From assembly GCF_004331735.1 (NCBI RefSeq), contig NZ_SJSO01000003.1, positions 310,001 to 374,000 on the forward strand: a stretch of 64,000 nt of DNA, written 5' to 3'. The stretch is from Pedobacter psychrodurus. Lineage in GTDB: Bacteria > Bacteroidota > Bacteroidia > Sphingobacteriales > Sphingobacteriaceae. The position numbers and the translations under genes were made by a program. The notes beneath the pieces are model-generated. The model was not told the DNA's origin. It saw only the letters and a program-made list of their open reading frames with translations, and searched no databases. Shown here piece after piece: positions 45,613-54,708 of this stretch (within the stretch, counting starts at the first letter, position 1; each line of letters starts with the position of its first letter).

Positions 45613-46554
45613 TTATACTTTAATAACTATTTTGCCAACAGTTCTTCCTGTTTCTTGCTGTAAATGAGCTTGCTTGATTTCGGTAAATGGAAAAATATGC
45701 GATACAGAAACTCTTAGCTGGCGCTTTTCCAGTAAGGAGGCGATCTGCTGCATGTCCAGACCATCGGATTCTACAAGGAAAAAATAAGCATTTACACCTT
45801 TTGATTTTGCTTTTTCTGTAATGGTCTCGTTCAAGCCGCTAGGGATACTGATGATACTTCCTCCCTCCTTAGTGACTAAAATCGAGTTATCAATATTTTC
45901 ACCTCCGATTGTATCCAATACAAAATCAAATTTTTCAGGATGGTTTTCCCAATCGTAACCATGGTAATCGATGTGGGCATCTGCACCTAGACTTAACACC
46001 AAGTCTCTGTTCTTTTCAGATGATGTTCCAGTGACCTGGGCGCCTAAGTACTTAGCAATCTGAACCGCAAAATGACCTACCCCACCTGCAGCTGCATGAA
46101 TCAATACTTTCTGTCCACCTGTTACATTCCCGTTTTTAACGATTGCCTGCCAAGCGGTTAAAGCAACCAAAGTACTGGCGGCAGCTTCTTCAAATGAAAT
46201 ATTTTCTGGTTTTATTGCCAAATGGTCTTCCGATGCAATAACATATTCTGCATAGGCTTTGCCATGGCCAGGAAAGTTAATCATTCCAAAAACTTGATCT
46301 CCATTTTTAAATTTAGTTACTTCTGAGCCTACATTTTCTACCACGCCCGCAATATCCCATCCAATAATAAGCGGATTTTCTGTGCTTATCCTCCCATATA
46401 TTCCACTACCTTTTCGCGTTTTTACATCAACAGGATTGATACTGAACGCTTTTACACTGATCAAGACCTCCTTAACGGAAGCTATTGGTTTTTCAATTTC
46501 GGTGTAAACCAACTGGTTTACATCACCTGTCTTTTCTAAAATTATTGCCTTCAT
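45613..46554 (-). CDS. NADP-dependent MDR-family (quinone) oxidoreductase
   Basis: The 313-residue protein is a zinc-free medium-chain dehydrogenase/reductase: SINPVDVKTRKGSG, then GWDIAGVVENVG, the cofactor motif AAAGGVGHFAVQIAKYLGA and the C-terminal GRTVGKIVIK. The structural-zinc cysteines of alcohol dehydrogenases are missing, as expected for quinone reductases. It probably reduces quinones or alkenals with NADPH. It forms a minus-strand group with the NTF2 gene and a second MDR gene (47004). Confidence 0.93.
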   Translation of the reverse strand: MKAIILEKTGDVNQLVYTEIEKPIASVKEVLISVKAFSINPVDVKTRKGSGIYGRISTENPLIIGWDIAGVVENVGSEVTKFKNGDQVFGMINFPGHGKAYAEYVIASEDHLAIKPENISFEEAAASTLVALTAWQAIVKNGNVTGGQKVLIHAAAGGVGHFAVQIAKYLGAQVTGTSSEKNRDLVLSLGADAHIDYHGYDWENHPEKFDFVLDTIGGENIDNSILVTKEGGSIISIPSGLNETITEKAKSKGVNAYFFLVESDGLDMQQIASLLEKRQLRVSVSHIFPFTEIKQAHLQQETGRTVGKIVIKV

Positions 46555-46659
46555 TATTGTATTTATTAAATTTACAAGATATCTTCTTTACTTACATGTT
46601 TACAGATTATTCTGTAGTATGTCCCGACAACGCCTTGGGCTTTGAATTGATGGTTATTA

Positions 46660-47001
46660 TTATGGAGTTTGCGCAATCACAAACGACCTCAATTCACTGA
46701 TGAGCCCATCCTTAAAACTCCAAATGTCACAATAGGAACTCTTTTCTGAGCCTGAATCTTTTTTGAATTCAATCTGGCCCAACTCCACCACCGTATCGTT
46801 ATTCTGGATATAATTTTCGGTTGTAAATGTTACTCCATCATAGGCTGAGCTAACGTAACCAAGAAGCTCGGCTTTTCCGTTGAATATGTTCTCTCCAACG
46901 TTTTCCCATCGGATATCATCGGTGCAGTAGCTGATGAACTGCTCGAAGTTTCCATCAAGTAAAGCGCGGTTTGCGCTTATCAGTATATTCCTGTTATCCA
47001 T
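46660..47001 (-). CDS. NTF2-fold (SnoaL-like) protein
   Basis: The 113-residue protein has the NTF2-like layout: an N-terminal helix with ANRALLDGNFEQFISYCTDDIRWENVG, then FNGKAELLGYVSSAYDGV and a sheet ending CDIWSFKDGLISELRSFVI. It lies two bases behind the 47004-47993 oxidoreductase gene, so the two are translated from one transcript and probably serve one pathway. It is the shortest of three NTF2-fold proteins in the window. Confidence 0.85.
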   Translation of the reverse strand: MDNRNILISANRALLDGNFEQFISYCTDDIRWENVGENIFNGKAELLGYVSSAYDGVTFTTENYIQNNDTVVELGQIEFKKDSGSEKSSYCDIWSFKDGLISELRSFVIAQTP

Positions 47002-47003
47002 AG

Positions 47004-47993
47004 CTATTTCTGTTCAGTGTTGCTTTCATCCTCAACTTGTATGGCAATCTTACCATAGAAATTTTTATCTCCTTTTCTGAACTCGAGCAGGCTGTGCGCC
47101 TGTCCAATCTCCGACAAAGGGAAAACTTTTCCAACAACAGGCTTCAGTTTGCCTGATTCTATAAGTTTTGTGAGTTCATCCAGTTTGTTTCTGCTCTGTC
47201 TGGTAAATACGAAATGATAAGTGGCATTTTTTCCCCAAGCGTGGATCAGGTTCTGTGGCTTTTCGATGTCAACCAAAGTTACGACCTGTCCCATTTGGCT
47301 TAAAACCTTTCCGCTGTCCGAGAGTGTGTTGCCGCCCAGGGTATCGATCACCACGTCCACGCCCTTGTTACCGGTAAGCTTTAAGATCTCCTCGATATAG
47401 TTCTCGCTTGTGTAGTCGATAATATAATCGGCCCCGAATCCTTTGAGCATCTGATGGTGCACGGTTCTGGCAGTTGTGAAAACTGTTGCGCCAATGGTTT
47501 TTGCCAGTTGAATAGTAGGTATCCCTACGCCGCCTGCTCCACCGTGTATTAAAATCGTTTGATTGATCTTAAGCTGTGCCCTGGTATAGAGCATTTCCCA
47601 GGCGGTGCCCGCTGCCAACGGAAAGGTCGCTGCTTCCAGATGGCTTACGTTTTTCGGCTTGATACCGATTATGGCCTCGTCGGCCACATGATATTCCGCA
47701 TAGCTTCCCTGTCCCTTAAAAATTTCCGGGGTATAGTATACTTCATCACCAGCCTTAAAGTTTTTGACGCCCACTCCGATCTCCACGATTACTCCGGAGA
47801 CATCATGCCCGGTAATCACAGGAAGCTCAAGTTCACTCTGGTAATCCCCGCGGCGGACCTGGAAATCCAGTGGGTTTACAGATGTCGCCATCACTTTTAC
47901 GAGAACTTCACCAAATCCCGGTTTTGGGGTTGGAACATCCAGGATTTCGAACTTTTCTACCGAGCCGAACTCGTTTAACACTGCTGCTTTCAT
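47004..47993 (-). CDS. NADP-dependent MDR-family oxidoreductase
   Basis: The 329-residue protein has the MDR quinone-reductase pattern: TSVNPLDFQVRRGDY, ITGHDVSGVIVEIG, IHGGAGGVGIPTIQLAK (NADP site) and VVIDTLGGNTLSDS, ending with a charged tail. There are no zinc-ligand cysteines. It is the intact counterpart of the decayed fragment at 6838-7030. It lies first in a transcript with the NTF2 gene. The likely role is reduction of quinones or alpha,beta-unsaturated carbonyls. Confidence 0.94.
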   Translation of the reverse strand: MKAAVLNEFGSVEKFEILDVPTPKPGFGEVLVKVMATSVNPLDFQVRRGDYQSELELPVITGHDVSGVIVEIGVGVKNFKAGDEVYYTPEIFKGQGSYAEYHVADEAIIGIKPKNVSHLEAATFPLAAGTAWEMLYTRAQLKINQTILIHGGAGGVGIPTIQLAKTIGATVFTTARTVHHQMLKGFGADYIIDYTSENYIEEILKLTGNKGVDVVIDTLGGNTLSDSGKVLSQMGQVVTLVDIEKPQNLIHAWGKNATYHFVFTRQSRNKLDELTKLIESGKLKPVVGKVFPLSEIGQAHSLLEFRKGDKNFYGKIAIQVEDESNTEQK

Positions 47994-48180
47994 TTTGTTA
48001 CTGTATTTAGTTATTTAGGTAAAATTCTAATATAATTTTGAAATTCTTATGTTTTCGTAGCCCAATTCAACTTACTGCTGCCGATCTTCCATGTAATGAA
48101 AAACTTGCTCTGCTTTTTATTCAGTTATTTATCATAGATTTAATTCCTGCTCAATGGTTTTCATACTTCTTACTCTGTCG

Positions 48181-48462
48181 TTAAAATAAAACGTCATTTA
48201 GTTGGGGGTCTTTGTCAAATTGGGCACGTGCGAAGGGACATAAGGGGAGTACCTTTATCTTTTTCTCTCTTGCAAAGCCGATCATTTGGTCAAAAAGTTG
48301 CTTGCCGATACCTTTGCCTTGAAGTGACGGGCTGACAAATGTGTGATCTACAATAATTTTTTGGGTGCCAGACCAAAGATAGGTCATCTGGGCTTGAATA
48401 CTTTCATTCTCCCCAACCTGAAAGCTACCCTTGCGACCATTTTCAATATGTTTAATTTCCAT
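48181..48462 (-). CDS. Small GNAT-fold N-acetyltransferase
   Basis: The 93-residue protein carries the short-GNAT pattern: VDHTFVSPSLQGKGIGKQLFDQMIGFA (acetyl-CoA loop QGKGIG) and VLPLCPFARAQFDKDP. It is a paralog of the genes at 7986 and 52423. It stands alone between the MDR-NTF2 group and the Crp/Fnr gene at 49501. The substrate is unknown. Confidence 0.9.
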   Translation of the reverse strand: MEIKHIENGRKGSFQVGENESIQAQMTYLWSGTQKIIVDHTFVSPSLQGKGIGKQLFDQMIGFAREKKIKVLPLCPFARAQFDKDPQLNDVLF

Positions 48463-48550
48463 TATCGGTATTTTTATTGATGCTTTATTGTTCGGCCTAA
48501 AGCTTGATTCAGCAATGCAGCAAAATAAATCAAAATAAAAAAGATAGGTG

Positions 48551-48564
48551 TAGACATTTATCTA
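48551..48564. promoter_or_regulatory. Palindromic TAGAC-N4-ATCTA site upstream of the GNAT gene
   Basis: TAGACATTTATCTA lies 89 bases upstream of the minus-strand GNAT start. Its geometry is that of a Crp/Fnr-type operator and it resembles the palindromes at 746 and 7144. Function is not shown. Confidence 0.3.
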
Positions 48565-48784
48565 TGTGCATTTTATTCAATGCCAAAAATGACTTGTGTT
48601 AACCGTAGTCACATGACGTTGAGGTGTAGTATTTACGGCCTTAAAACCAAACCCCTCTTATCGCTGAGCCCTATTTTTTTGTTAGAATCAATTAGATAAA
48701 TCAGAATATATGAGAAATGTCTTTTTACAATTTCTGGACATTATGAGCTAATTTATAAGATTTAAGCGGCAATAAGTGGGGCGC

Positions 48785-49230
48785 TAAAAGTCCACTGGTT
48801 TCCGCCCATCAGTGGACATCTTTTTCGGCCTATATTGGTCTCAAGATTTTGCTTGAAAGTGGTCGTTCGGTTTATTTTAAGCGGTTTTACGCTTCTGAAA
48901 AGTTTCGCTGGATTCATTGGCCATTCCGCTTACACAACCGAAATGAAGATGTTCCAAATAGCCTTAAAATCGAAATTATATTTCTTATTCTGATGTGTTT
49001 TTAAATTGGGTTGATTTGCCACAAATCATGTCCTGGAAGGCCGTTTTTCTTGCAAAACCATCCTAAGTGGAGGATAGACAGAACAGATGCGGGAAAGATG
49101 GATTGGAAAATGAAGGGAAGGAATCTGGGAAGATTGGATATATTAGGCTTAGTCTTTACGGTTCCATCAAGACCGGATGGTAAAAAGCTTGGTGCACAGT
49201 TTGGTATGAAATCTGGTGCACACTTTTAAG
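48785..49230. mobile_element. Possible remnant with IS21-like terminal repeats
   Basis: The left side has AAGTCCACTGG and, 12 bases on, CAGTGGACATCTTTTT. The right side has two copies of GGTGCACA followed by TTT-like ends, about 25 bases apart (49190-49230). Spaced repeats of this kind at both ends are a habit of IS21-family elements, but no istA/istB coding sequence lies between them. The 72-residue frame at 49011-49229 looks spurious. The call rests only on end-like repeats. Confidence 0.25.
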
Positions 49231-49500
49231 TTCTTCCCCAGATTGATGAGAAAATCAGTTTGTTAAGATTCATTATTTCTTCACGAATAACAACCAGACT
49301 TATCATTGGAACCGTAAAATTGGGAAAGAACCACTTTTAGCGAAATCCCCAGTATGACCAGAAAGCAACAACATTGTTTTCTTTATAGAACTTTTACTAT
49401 TTACCATCATATTTATACCTTTTTAATCAGTTTTTCCATAAGTTTGTTGAACCCAGCAAGTAAAAGGGCAATAGAATTTTTGGAAACAAAGAAGAACTAT

Positions 49501-50127
49501 ATGAGTGATATCACGATCGAATACGGTACTGCAGCATATTCCGCTGAAAAGCAAAAGCTTGCTGATTTTATTTTAATGTTTGGTGACCTAAGCACACAAC
49601 AAATTGATTTTATTGCGAGTAAAGCAAAATTTACCACATTGCTTAAAGACGAATATTTTTCAAAGGCTGGGAAGATACCCACGCAAGTATCCTTTTTGCT
49701 TAACGGTATATTCCGCTTGTCTTACTATGATAACGATGGTGAGGAAATAACAAATTACTTTATTGAAGGAAATCAGTTTATTGCGGACTATCAGAATTTT
49801 GAGGCAAATTTACCCTCGACAGATAATTTACAGGCCGTGACCGATTGTGAATTACTCCTATTTGCAAAAAAGGACTGGGCAGAAATTTCGAACGCAATAA
49901 ATGGTTGGGATAAAATCACAGATAAAATGTATAGGAAGTGTCTGATAGAAACAATAGAGAAAAGAAGCCCATTAGTTGCAGAAGATGCTACTACCCGATA
50001 CTTATTATTTCTTAAAAAATTCCCTAGTCTTGCCAATCGGATTCCCCTCTCTTACATTGCATCTTATTTGGGAATTACCCAACAATCATTGAGCAGAATA
50101 AGAAAAAATATAGGTAGAAGGCAGTAA
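49501..50127 (+). CDS. Crp/Fnr-family transcriptional regulator
   Basis: The frame is open from 49354, but the ATG at 49501 gives a normal 208-residue product without a spurious hydrophobic leader. The cNMP-binding-like barrel (LSTQQIDFIASKAKF, then FLLNGIFRLSYYDNDGEEITNYF), dimer helix and C-terminal helix-turn-helix (IPLSYIASYLGITQQSLSRIRKN) are complete. The recognition helix reads Q-Q-S-L-S-R rather than ETLSR, so its DNA site should differ from that of the 12204 regulator. It lies between a GNAT gene and a pirin gene, both plausible targets. Confidence 0.92.
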   Translation: MSDITIEYGTAAYSAEKQKLADFILMFGDLSTQQIDFIASKAKFTTLLKDEYFSKAGKIPTQVSFLLNGIFRLSYYDNDGEEITNYFIEGNQFIADYQNFEANLPSTDNLQAVTDCELLLFAKKDWAEISNAINGWDKITDKMYRKCLIETIEKRSPLVAEDATTRYLLFLKKFPSLANRIPLSYIASYLGITQQSLSRIRKNIGRRQ

Positions 50128-51238
50128 ATACTATAACAAATTATAATTCTTTCCACCTGCAGGCATTATAGGATTTTAGTTTGTGGCCCAAATACAGTCA
50201 TTGCAGAAACAGTAAATCACACCACGCTTAATTCAGGTAAATAAAATTTTGAGCGATCAGCTAGGATGCATTGGTGCTGGTTCTCTTCCGATTATATCAA
50301 GACAGAATCAAGCATCAGGCATTAGTAATAATATCGTCAGCCAGTTGAGCGAAAAAAGATACGAGACAAATTTCTAGCTTTAGACAACGGTTTGGATTTC
50401 TCACAAAAATAACATTGTTATTATTATACTAGAGTATGGATCCTGATTAAAATTCATTCCATTGGAAATATGTGCTGCCTATTTTTCAAATGATGTCTCC
50501 ATCAAACTTTAGATAATATCACCTATTAATAACCCGCTCTGTACTCATCCGGGTTTCGCTTCTTTCTGAATAATGTTTTCTCATTTTCTAAGAACACTGA
50601 CTATCAACATGAGATATTATTAAAGGGCAATTTTGACCATTAGCCACCAAGCGCTATTCGGTCGTTACTGAAATTCTACAGGATATTTAATCCGATTTTT
50701 TTGGACCTCTGGTAATATGGGCAATATGTTTCAGTGATTTAGAGGTAAAATATCAAAAGTGCTATTTACCAATTGGTAAATAGCTTGTTGTTTTTTAAAT
50801 GAATTTTTGTAGAGATGATTTACAAATCAGCAGGTAATGATAAACGGAATTTTAACCATTAGGTTAGATGGAGCTAATTGCAAACATCCAAATGCGCTCT
50901 TTGGATGTTGATCGAGCAGGAAAAGAGAACACTTGAAAGATAGTGGACTAGATTATTGGTTTTACCAAAAGTGTCAATCCACGACTTGTTACAAAAGTAC
51001 AGGAAAACATTAATCATGTTTGGCTGCGAACATTTGGGGCAAAATATAACTGTTGGAATTTGATATTCAACAGTTGGTAAAGTTTCGGAGAAAGTGACGG
51101 AAAACTGAAAACAGATACGCAGCGTTCTACCGCGAAATGATGATCATGATTTTTTGCATTAACAGCAATTAACAAACTAGCAGTAGCATCAGCACCTGGC
51201 TTTCTATACTAATGATTAAAAAAAATAACAAACAAATT
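50128..51238. other. Long intergenic region with a perfect palindrome
   Basis: 1.1 kb of AT-rich sequence without a supported gene. It contains the 24-base palindrome at 50761-50784 and should include the promoter of the pirin gene at 51239. Confidence 0.5.
50761..50784. repeat. Perfect 24-base palindrome
   Basis: GCTATTTACCAA is followed directly by its exact reverse complement TTGGTAAATAGC. A T-rich stretch (TTGTTGTTTTTT) follows. With no loop it suits a protein-binding operator better than an RNA hairpin, but a cruciform or terminator is possible. Confidence 0.6.
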
Positions 51239-52147
51239 ATGAAAAAAGAATTAAGTATTTCAACCAGAGGAATCAAAGCTTATGTAGGGCCATTATCTAT
51301 CACTAAGTTGCTACCCAATCGGTATGCCCATAAGATAGGTCCTTTTGTATTTTTGGATTACATTTCACCAGCCATTAAAGAAACATTTTCTAAAAAGGGC
51401 ATGGGAGCTCATCCGCACAGAGGTATAGCCACCTTATCTTACATTCTTCGAGGCGAAGTCCAGCATCTTGATAGTGCGGGATATGCTGCAACGATACACT
51501 CTGGAGGGGTACACTGGATGAAGGCTGGTAATGGTGTCATTCACGACGAAATTATTAATTATGATACTCACACTACTAGTAAACTCATAGAAGGATTTCA
51601 GTTCTGGATCAATTTGCCTGCAAAAAATAAAGCGGAAGTTCCCGCGCATATAGCCCTTCGTGCAGAAGAAATTCCTCAGAAATGCTTGGAAAATGGAAGT
51701 GGTTGGATAAAAGTGATTGTCGGAAATTATAAAGAATTACGTTCACAAATACCAAATTATTCAGAACAGTTCCTATACCACATTCATTTGGAAGCAGCAA
51801 AGCAATTCACAATCGATTTGAAAAACAAAATACAGGTTGCTGCTTTTTTGCCAAGCCAATGTGCTTTGCTAAACGACTGCGAATTCCAGGCTGGAGAATT
51901 TATAGAATTTGGAAAAAAAGCTGGACAAATTGAAATCAAAAATCGTTCAGAAAAGTCCTTAGAGATAATCCTATTTGGCGGAGAAGAGTATAAAGAACAA
52001 ATTGTTGCAGATGGTCCTTTTGTAATGAACACAGCTAAAGAAGTAGCTGACGCATACAAAGATTTTTATGCTGGAAAATATGGTCAAATAATGCATAAAC
52101 AAAATCAGGTAGAAACGGATAACTTCTATCAATGGAGGTTGTATTAA
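51239..52147 (+). CDS. Pirin-family bicupin protein
   Basis: The ATG at 51239 aligns this pirin with its paralog at 10776; an upstream ATG at 51212 adds nine residues of low-complexity lysine and asparagine. The 302-residue product has the metal ligands His58, His60 (MGAHPHRG), His102 and Glu104 (VIHDE). The C-terminus ends DFYAGKYGQI plus a short tail. The gene follows a Crp/Fnr regulator and precedes a small GNAT gene, repeating a neighbourhood seen near 7-12 kb. Confidence 0.93.
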   Translation: MKKELSISTRGIKAYVGPLSITKLLPNRYAHKIGPFVFLDYISPAIKETFSKKGMGAHPHRGIATLSYILRGEVQHLDSAGYAATIHSGGVHWMKAGNGVIHDEIINYDTHTTSKLIEGFQFWINLPAKNKAEVPAHIALRAEEIPQKCLENGSGWIKVIVGNYKELRSQIPNYSEQFLYHIHLEAAKQFTIDLKNKIQVAAFLPSQCALLNDCEFQAGEFIEFGKKAGQIEIKNRSEKSLEIILFGGEEYKEQIVADGPFVMNTAKEVADAYKDFYAGKYGQIMHKQNQVETDNFYQWRLY

Positions 52148-52422
52148 ATCACACCGCTGATTTAGAGTGAAAATAGGGGTGTTTTTCAATAAGGATGAAT
52201 AATAAACTACCCACTCAAAATTAAAGCTTTTACAAACAAACAGCTATTGGACTATAAAAGCATTCCTACATAAGTTTGAACATGGGGCTGCGGGGATAAG
52301 TTAGCAGTTGATGATTGTGGAATTTGTCTATGGCCTGTCTGTTTGGCGTTATATTCTTCAAGTTATAAAAATTTATTACTCAATGTAATTAGCATTAAAA
52401 ATTAAATTATAAAAAAAAAAAC

Positions 52423-52707
52423 ATGGATATACTCATAATTGAAGATGATAATACAGGATTTGCGCAAGCAAAGCTCAATAATTACCAGATAGGAACAATG
52501 AATTATTCCAAAATGGGGAAAGACCTTATTGCTATAGATGCTACTTTTGTTGAACCGGCACATGAAGGCAAGGGTGTAGGTAAAAAGATGTTATACAAAA
52601 TCGTAGAAATGGCGAGGAAGAATAATATTAAGATCATTCCTATATGTCCTTTTGCGGTAGCAATGTTCAATAAAATGGATTCGATCGCGGATGTGTTAAA
52701 ATCATAA
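52423..52707 (+). CDS. Small GNAT-fold N-acetyltransferase
   Basis: The 94-residue protein has the short-GNAT core: IAIDATFVEPAHEGKGVGKKMLYKI with the acetyl-CoA loop EGKGVG, then IIPICPFAVAMFNKM. It is the third member of this family in the window and lies 275 bases after the pirin gene. The leader has an A-rich stretch directly before the ATG. The substrate is unknown. Confidence 0.88.
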   Translation: MDILIIEDDNTGFAQAKLNNYQIGTMNYSKMGKDLIAIDATFVEPAHEGKGVGKKMLYKIVEMARKNNIKIIPICPFAVAMFNKMDSIADVLKS

Positions 52708-52815
52708 AAATAGGTAGTGTACAACAATTTATCCTAATGTACCAGTACTAATATTTACCTTGGGATATACCTAAATCGCCACTTAATTAAAAAAAAATGA
52801 AAAAATCTTGTAGGT

Positions 52816-52835
52816 ATTTAGGTAATTACCTAAAT
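52816..52835. repeat. Perfect 20-base palindrome
   Basis: ATTTAGGTAA is followed by its exact reverse complement TTACCTAAAT. A half-site-like ACCTAAAT also occurs 45 bases earlier. The symmetric GGTAATTACC core is typical of a dimeric repressor site. It lies 109 bases after the GNAT gene and 210 bases before a short frame at 53045. Confidence 0.6.
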
Positions 52836-53044
52836 TTATAATCGATTAGTTAGAAACTTTTTTTTACAAGTTTTCAGAACGAGTGGCACTAATATAGAAT
52901 TAGGATATAGTGCTTATTAAAACTGAAATGAAGCTTTTTGAAAAAAGATGTGCCTCCAAGAATTAAAATCAGCATGGCGCGTAAACTATAATTAAATTTT
53001 TAAAACGTAAGATCAGGTTTGCCTGATTAAATAGAAAAGAAAAA

Positions 53045-53176
53045 ATGAAAACATCAATTTTAAGAGAATATCAAACTGCAGAGGGTTACAAAATTTTGGC
53101 TAGACCATCGCAAACTTTAAAAAGAGCTTTGAATAGATTCAAAGCAGTTTCACTAAGATGGATAAATCCTTGGTAG
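53045..53176 (+). CDS. Short hypothetical protein (43 residues)
   Basis: The frame begins MKTSILREYQTAEGYKIL and ends SLRWINPW before TAG. It has a phylum-typical A-rich leader and lies after an inverted repeat (ATCAGG-TTTG-CCTGAT, about 53011-53026). The product is basic with no recognised domain. It may be a genuine small protein or the start of a lost gene. The surrounding 900-base gap (52708-53606) has no other supported gene. Confidence 0.35.
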   Translation: MKTSILREYQTAEGYKILARPSQTLKRALNRFKAVSLRWINPW

Positions 53177-53505
53177 GGTCATAACCGATGATTGGTTGAA
53201 TATCAATCAAGTTACATTATTTCACTGTGCGGAAGTCAGAAGGAGGTATGATTCGTGCAGGAGGTTCTGTATTAGAATCTCTTTGATTTGTATTAACTGA
53301 TTGAATATTAGATTTTTCCGATTATCCTAGAACCAAACTCATATATTCAGACTGTTTACGATGGTTAGAAGTCGGTATATCTTCCTGACTTTTTCATATC
53401 TACAAAGGTTGAAGTTATTGCAGGATAAGTAATCCTAATTATCATATGAGCATACAGAACATAGTCGTAAACTCATTGTGTCGATCTGTAGTAATGTGGT
53501 AGAAA

Positions 53506-53530
53506 GCTGCCCGACTGAAAGTCAGGCAGC
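53506..53530. terminator. GC-rich hairpin downstream of the bestrophin gene
   Basis: GCTGCC-GACT and AGTC-GGCAGC pair with one C/A mismatch and a GAA loop. It lies about 77 bases after the minus-strand bestrophin stop and probably ends that transcript; the U-run is short. Confidence 0.5.
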
Positions 53531-53606
53531 ATAATGAATGATGCGAAATTTATTTGCTTTTGAATTTATCGCGCATTATCATTTTATAGCCAGCACCTTC
53601 GAAATG

Positions 53607-54605
53607 TTAGAAAAGTGCGCCAAAAAAGGGTTGCAGTTTTTGGGGAACCTTTTCTTCTTGTAGCATCTCAATCAAGTCGATCTCAATGTTACGGACGATT
53701 GTGGCAACAGGAACATCATTTAATAAGCCTTCGAATGGATTTTCGCTAATATCCCCGACATATTCCATAAATAAAAAAACCCATGAAACTATCATATTGA
53801 ATGGGATCAGCAAAAGTAAATACTCTTTTCCTAACTCCACAAATTGTGGGAGCAGTCCAAAAGGAAGAAGTGTAAGGAAAACAAAAATAAACAGATTGGA
53901 AGTCGTAGCATACTGGCGAGGAAACGGTGTATTTTTAATGCGCTCACTTTTCCCCTGTTCATCATACAAATTGGAAATGATACCTTGTAATGATATGTGC
54001 TGATAAGCATCCACTCCGCCAGCATGTCGAAATTTTGCCAGGTGTTGTGACTGTAGATCCAGAATTTGCGTAGATAGATTCTTTTTGTTCTCCAAGGCAG
54101 CATGCTCGCTGGCTCCAAGATACTTTTCAATTTGGATATCACACGAAACCTGTTTTCCATGAAGGGTATTACGCTGGCGCTTACTTGCTCGGTCCTTATG
54201 CTCCCAGCTTGTGCGCTGAGACATCGCCATTTTCATGGCATATAGCCACGCAATGTGTCTATAAATCATTATCTTGACATCTTTGTCGAAATCTGACGTC
54301 TGCGAGCTGCTTTTATAAGCATAGGCCCTTAACGCTGCTCCAAATGATCTGCTATGATTGGTGATACTGCCCCAGATTTTACGAGCCTCCCAGCTTCGGT
54401 CATAGGATTGATTGTTCTTAAAGCCAACAAAAAAGGCTGTGGCGGTTCCTATCAGAGAAACCGGCAGCCAAGGGATTGCAACCCACTGCCAGCCTAAGTA
54501 GGAATAGACAAAGATAGCACCAGATCCAGTAAAGAGAGAAAAGAGGACCATTCGCCAAGAATAATAGTAAACTATTAGAGGAGAAAGATAACGTTTTACG
54601 TACAT
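53607..54605 (-). CDS. Bestrophin-family anion channel (UPF0187)
   Basis: The 332-residue protein has the bestrophin layout: an N-terminal membrane helix after the WRMV start region, IPWLPVSLIGTATAFFVGFKNNQSYDRSWEARKIWGSI (the conserved NNxSYDRxWE segment), and a C-terminal pair of membrane helices with the EYVGDISENPFEGLLNDVPV motif. It forms a pentameric inner-membrane channel for small anions. It is transcribed after the small outer-membrane protein gene (104-base gap). Confidence 0.95.
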   Translation of the reverse strand: MYVKRYLSPLIVYYYSWRMVLFSLFTGSGAIFVYSYLGWQWVAIPWLPVSLIGTATAFFVGFKNNQSYDRSWEARKIWGSITNHSRSFGAALRAYAYKSSSQTSDFDKDVKIMIYRHIAWLYAMKMAMSQRTSWEHKDRASKRQRNTLHGKQVSCDIQIEKYLGASEHAALENKKNLSTQILDLQSQHLAKFRHAGGVDAYQHISLQGIISNLYDEQGKSERIKNTPFPRQYATTSNLFIFVFLTLLPFGLLPQFVELGKEYLLLLIPFNMIVSWVFLFMEYVGDISENPFEGLLNDVPVATIVRNIEIDLIEMLQEEKVPQKLQPFFGALF

Positions 54606-54708
54606 GATTTTGATTAGGTATTGATTGTATTTGAAAAATATTAAAGTTGATATAAAATTGATTGAGAATTGTCAAATAGCTCTATCGCCTGTGATACGTT
54701 TTCGTTTG

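Noticed and set aside
49011..49229. A 72-residue frame in the gene-free segment
   Set aside because: Its end lies inside the IS21-like end repeats and it has no recognisable domain or leader.
49354..49500. N-terminal extension of the second Crp/Fnr regulator
   Set aside because: The family starts near residue 50 of this frame, at the ATG at 49501; the extension is hydrophobic noise.
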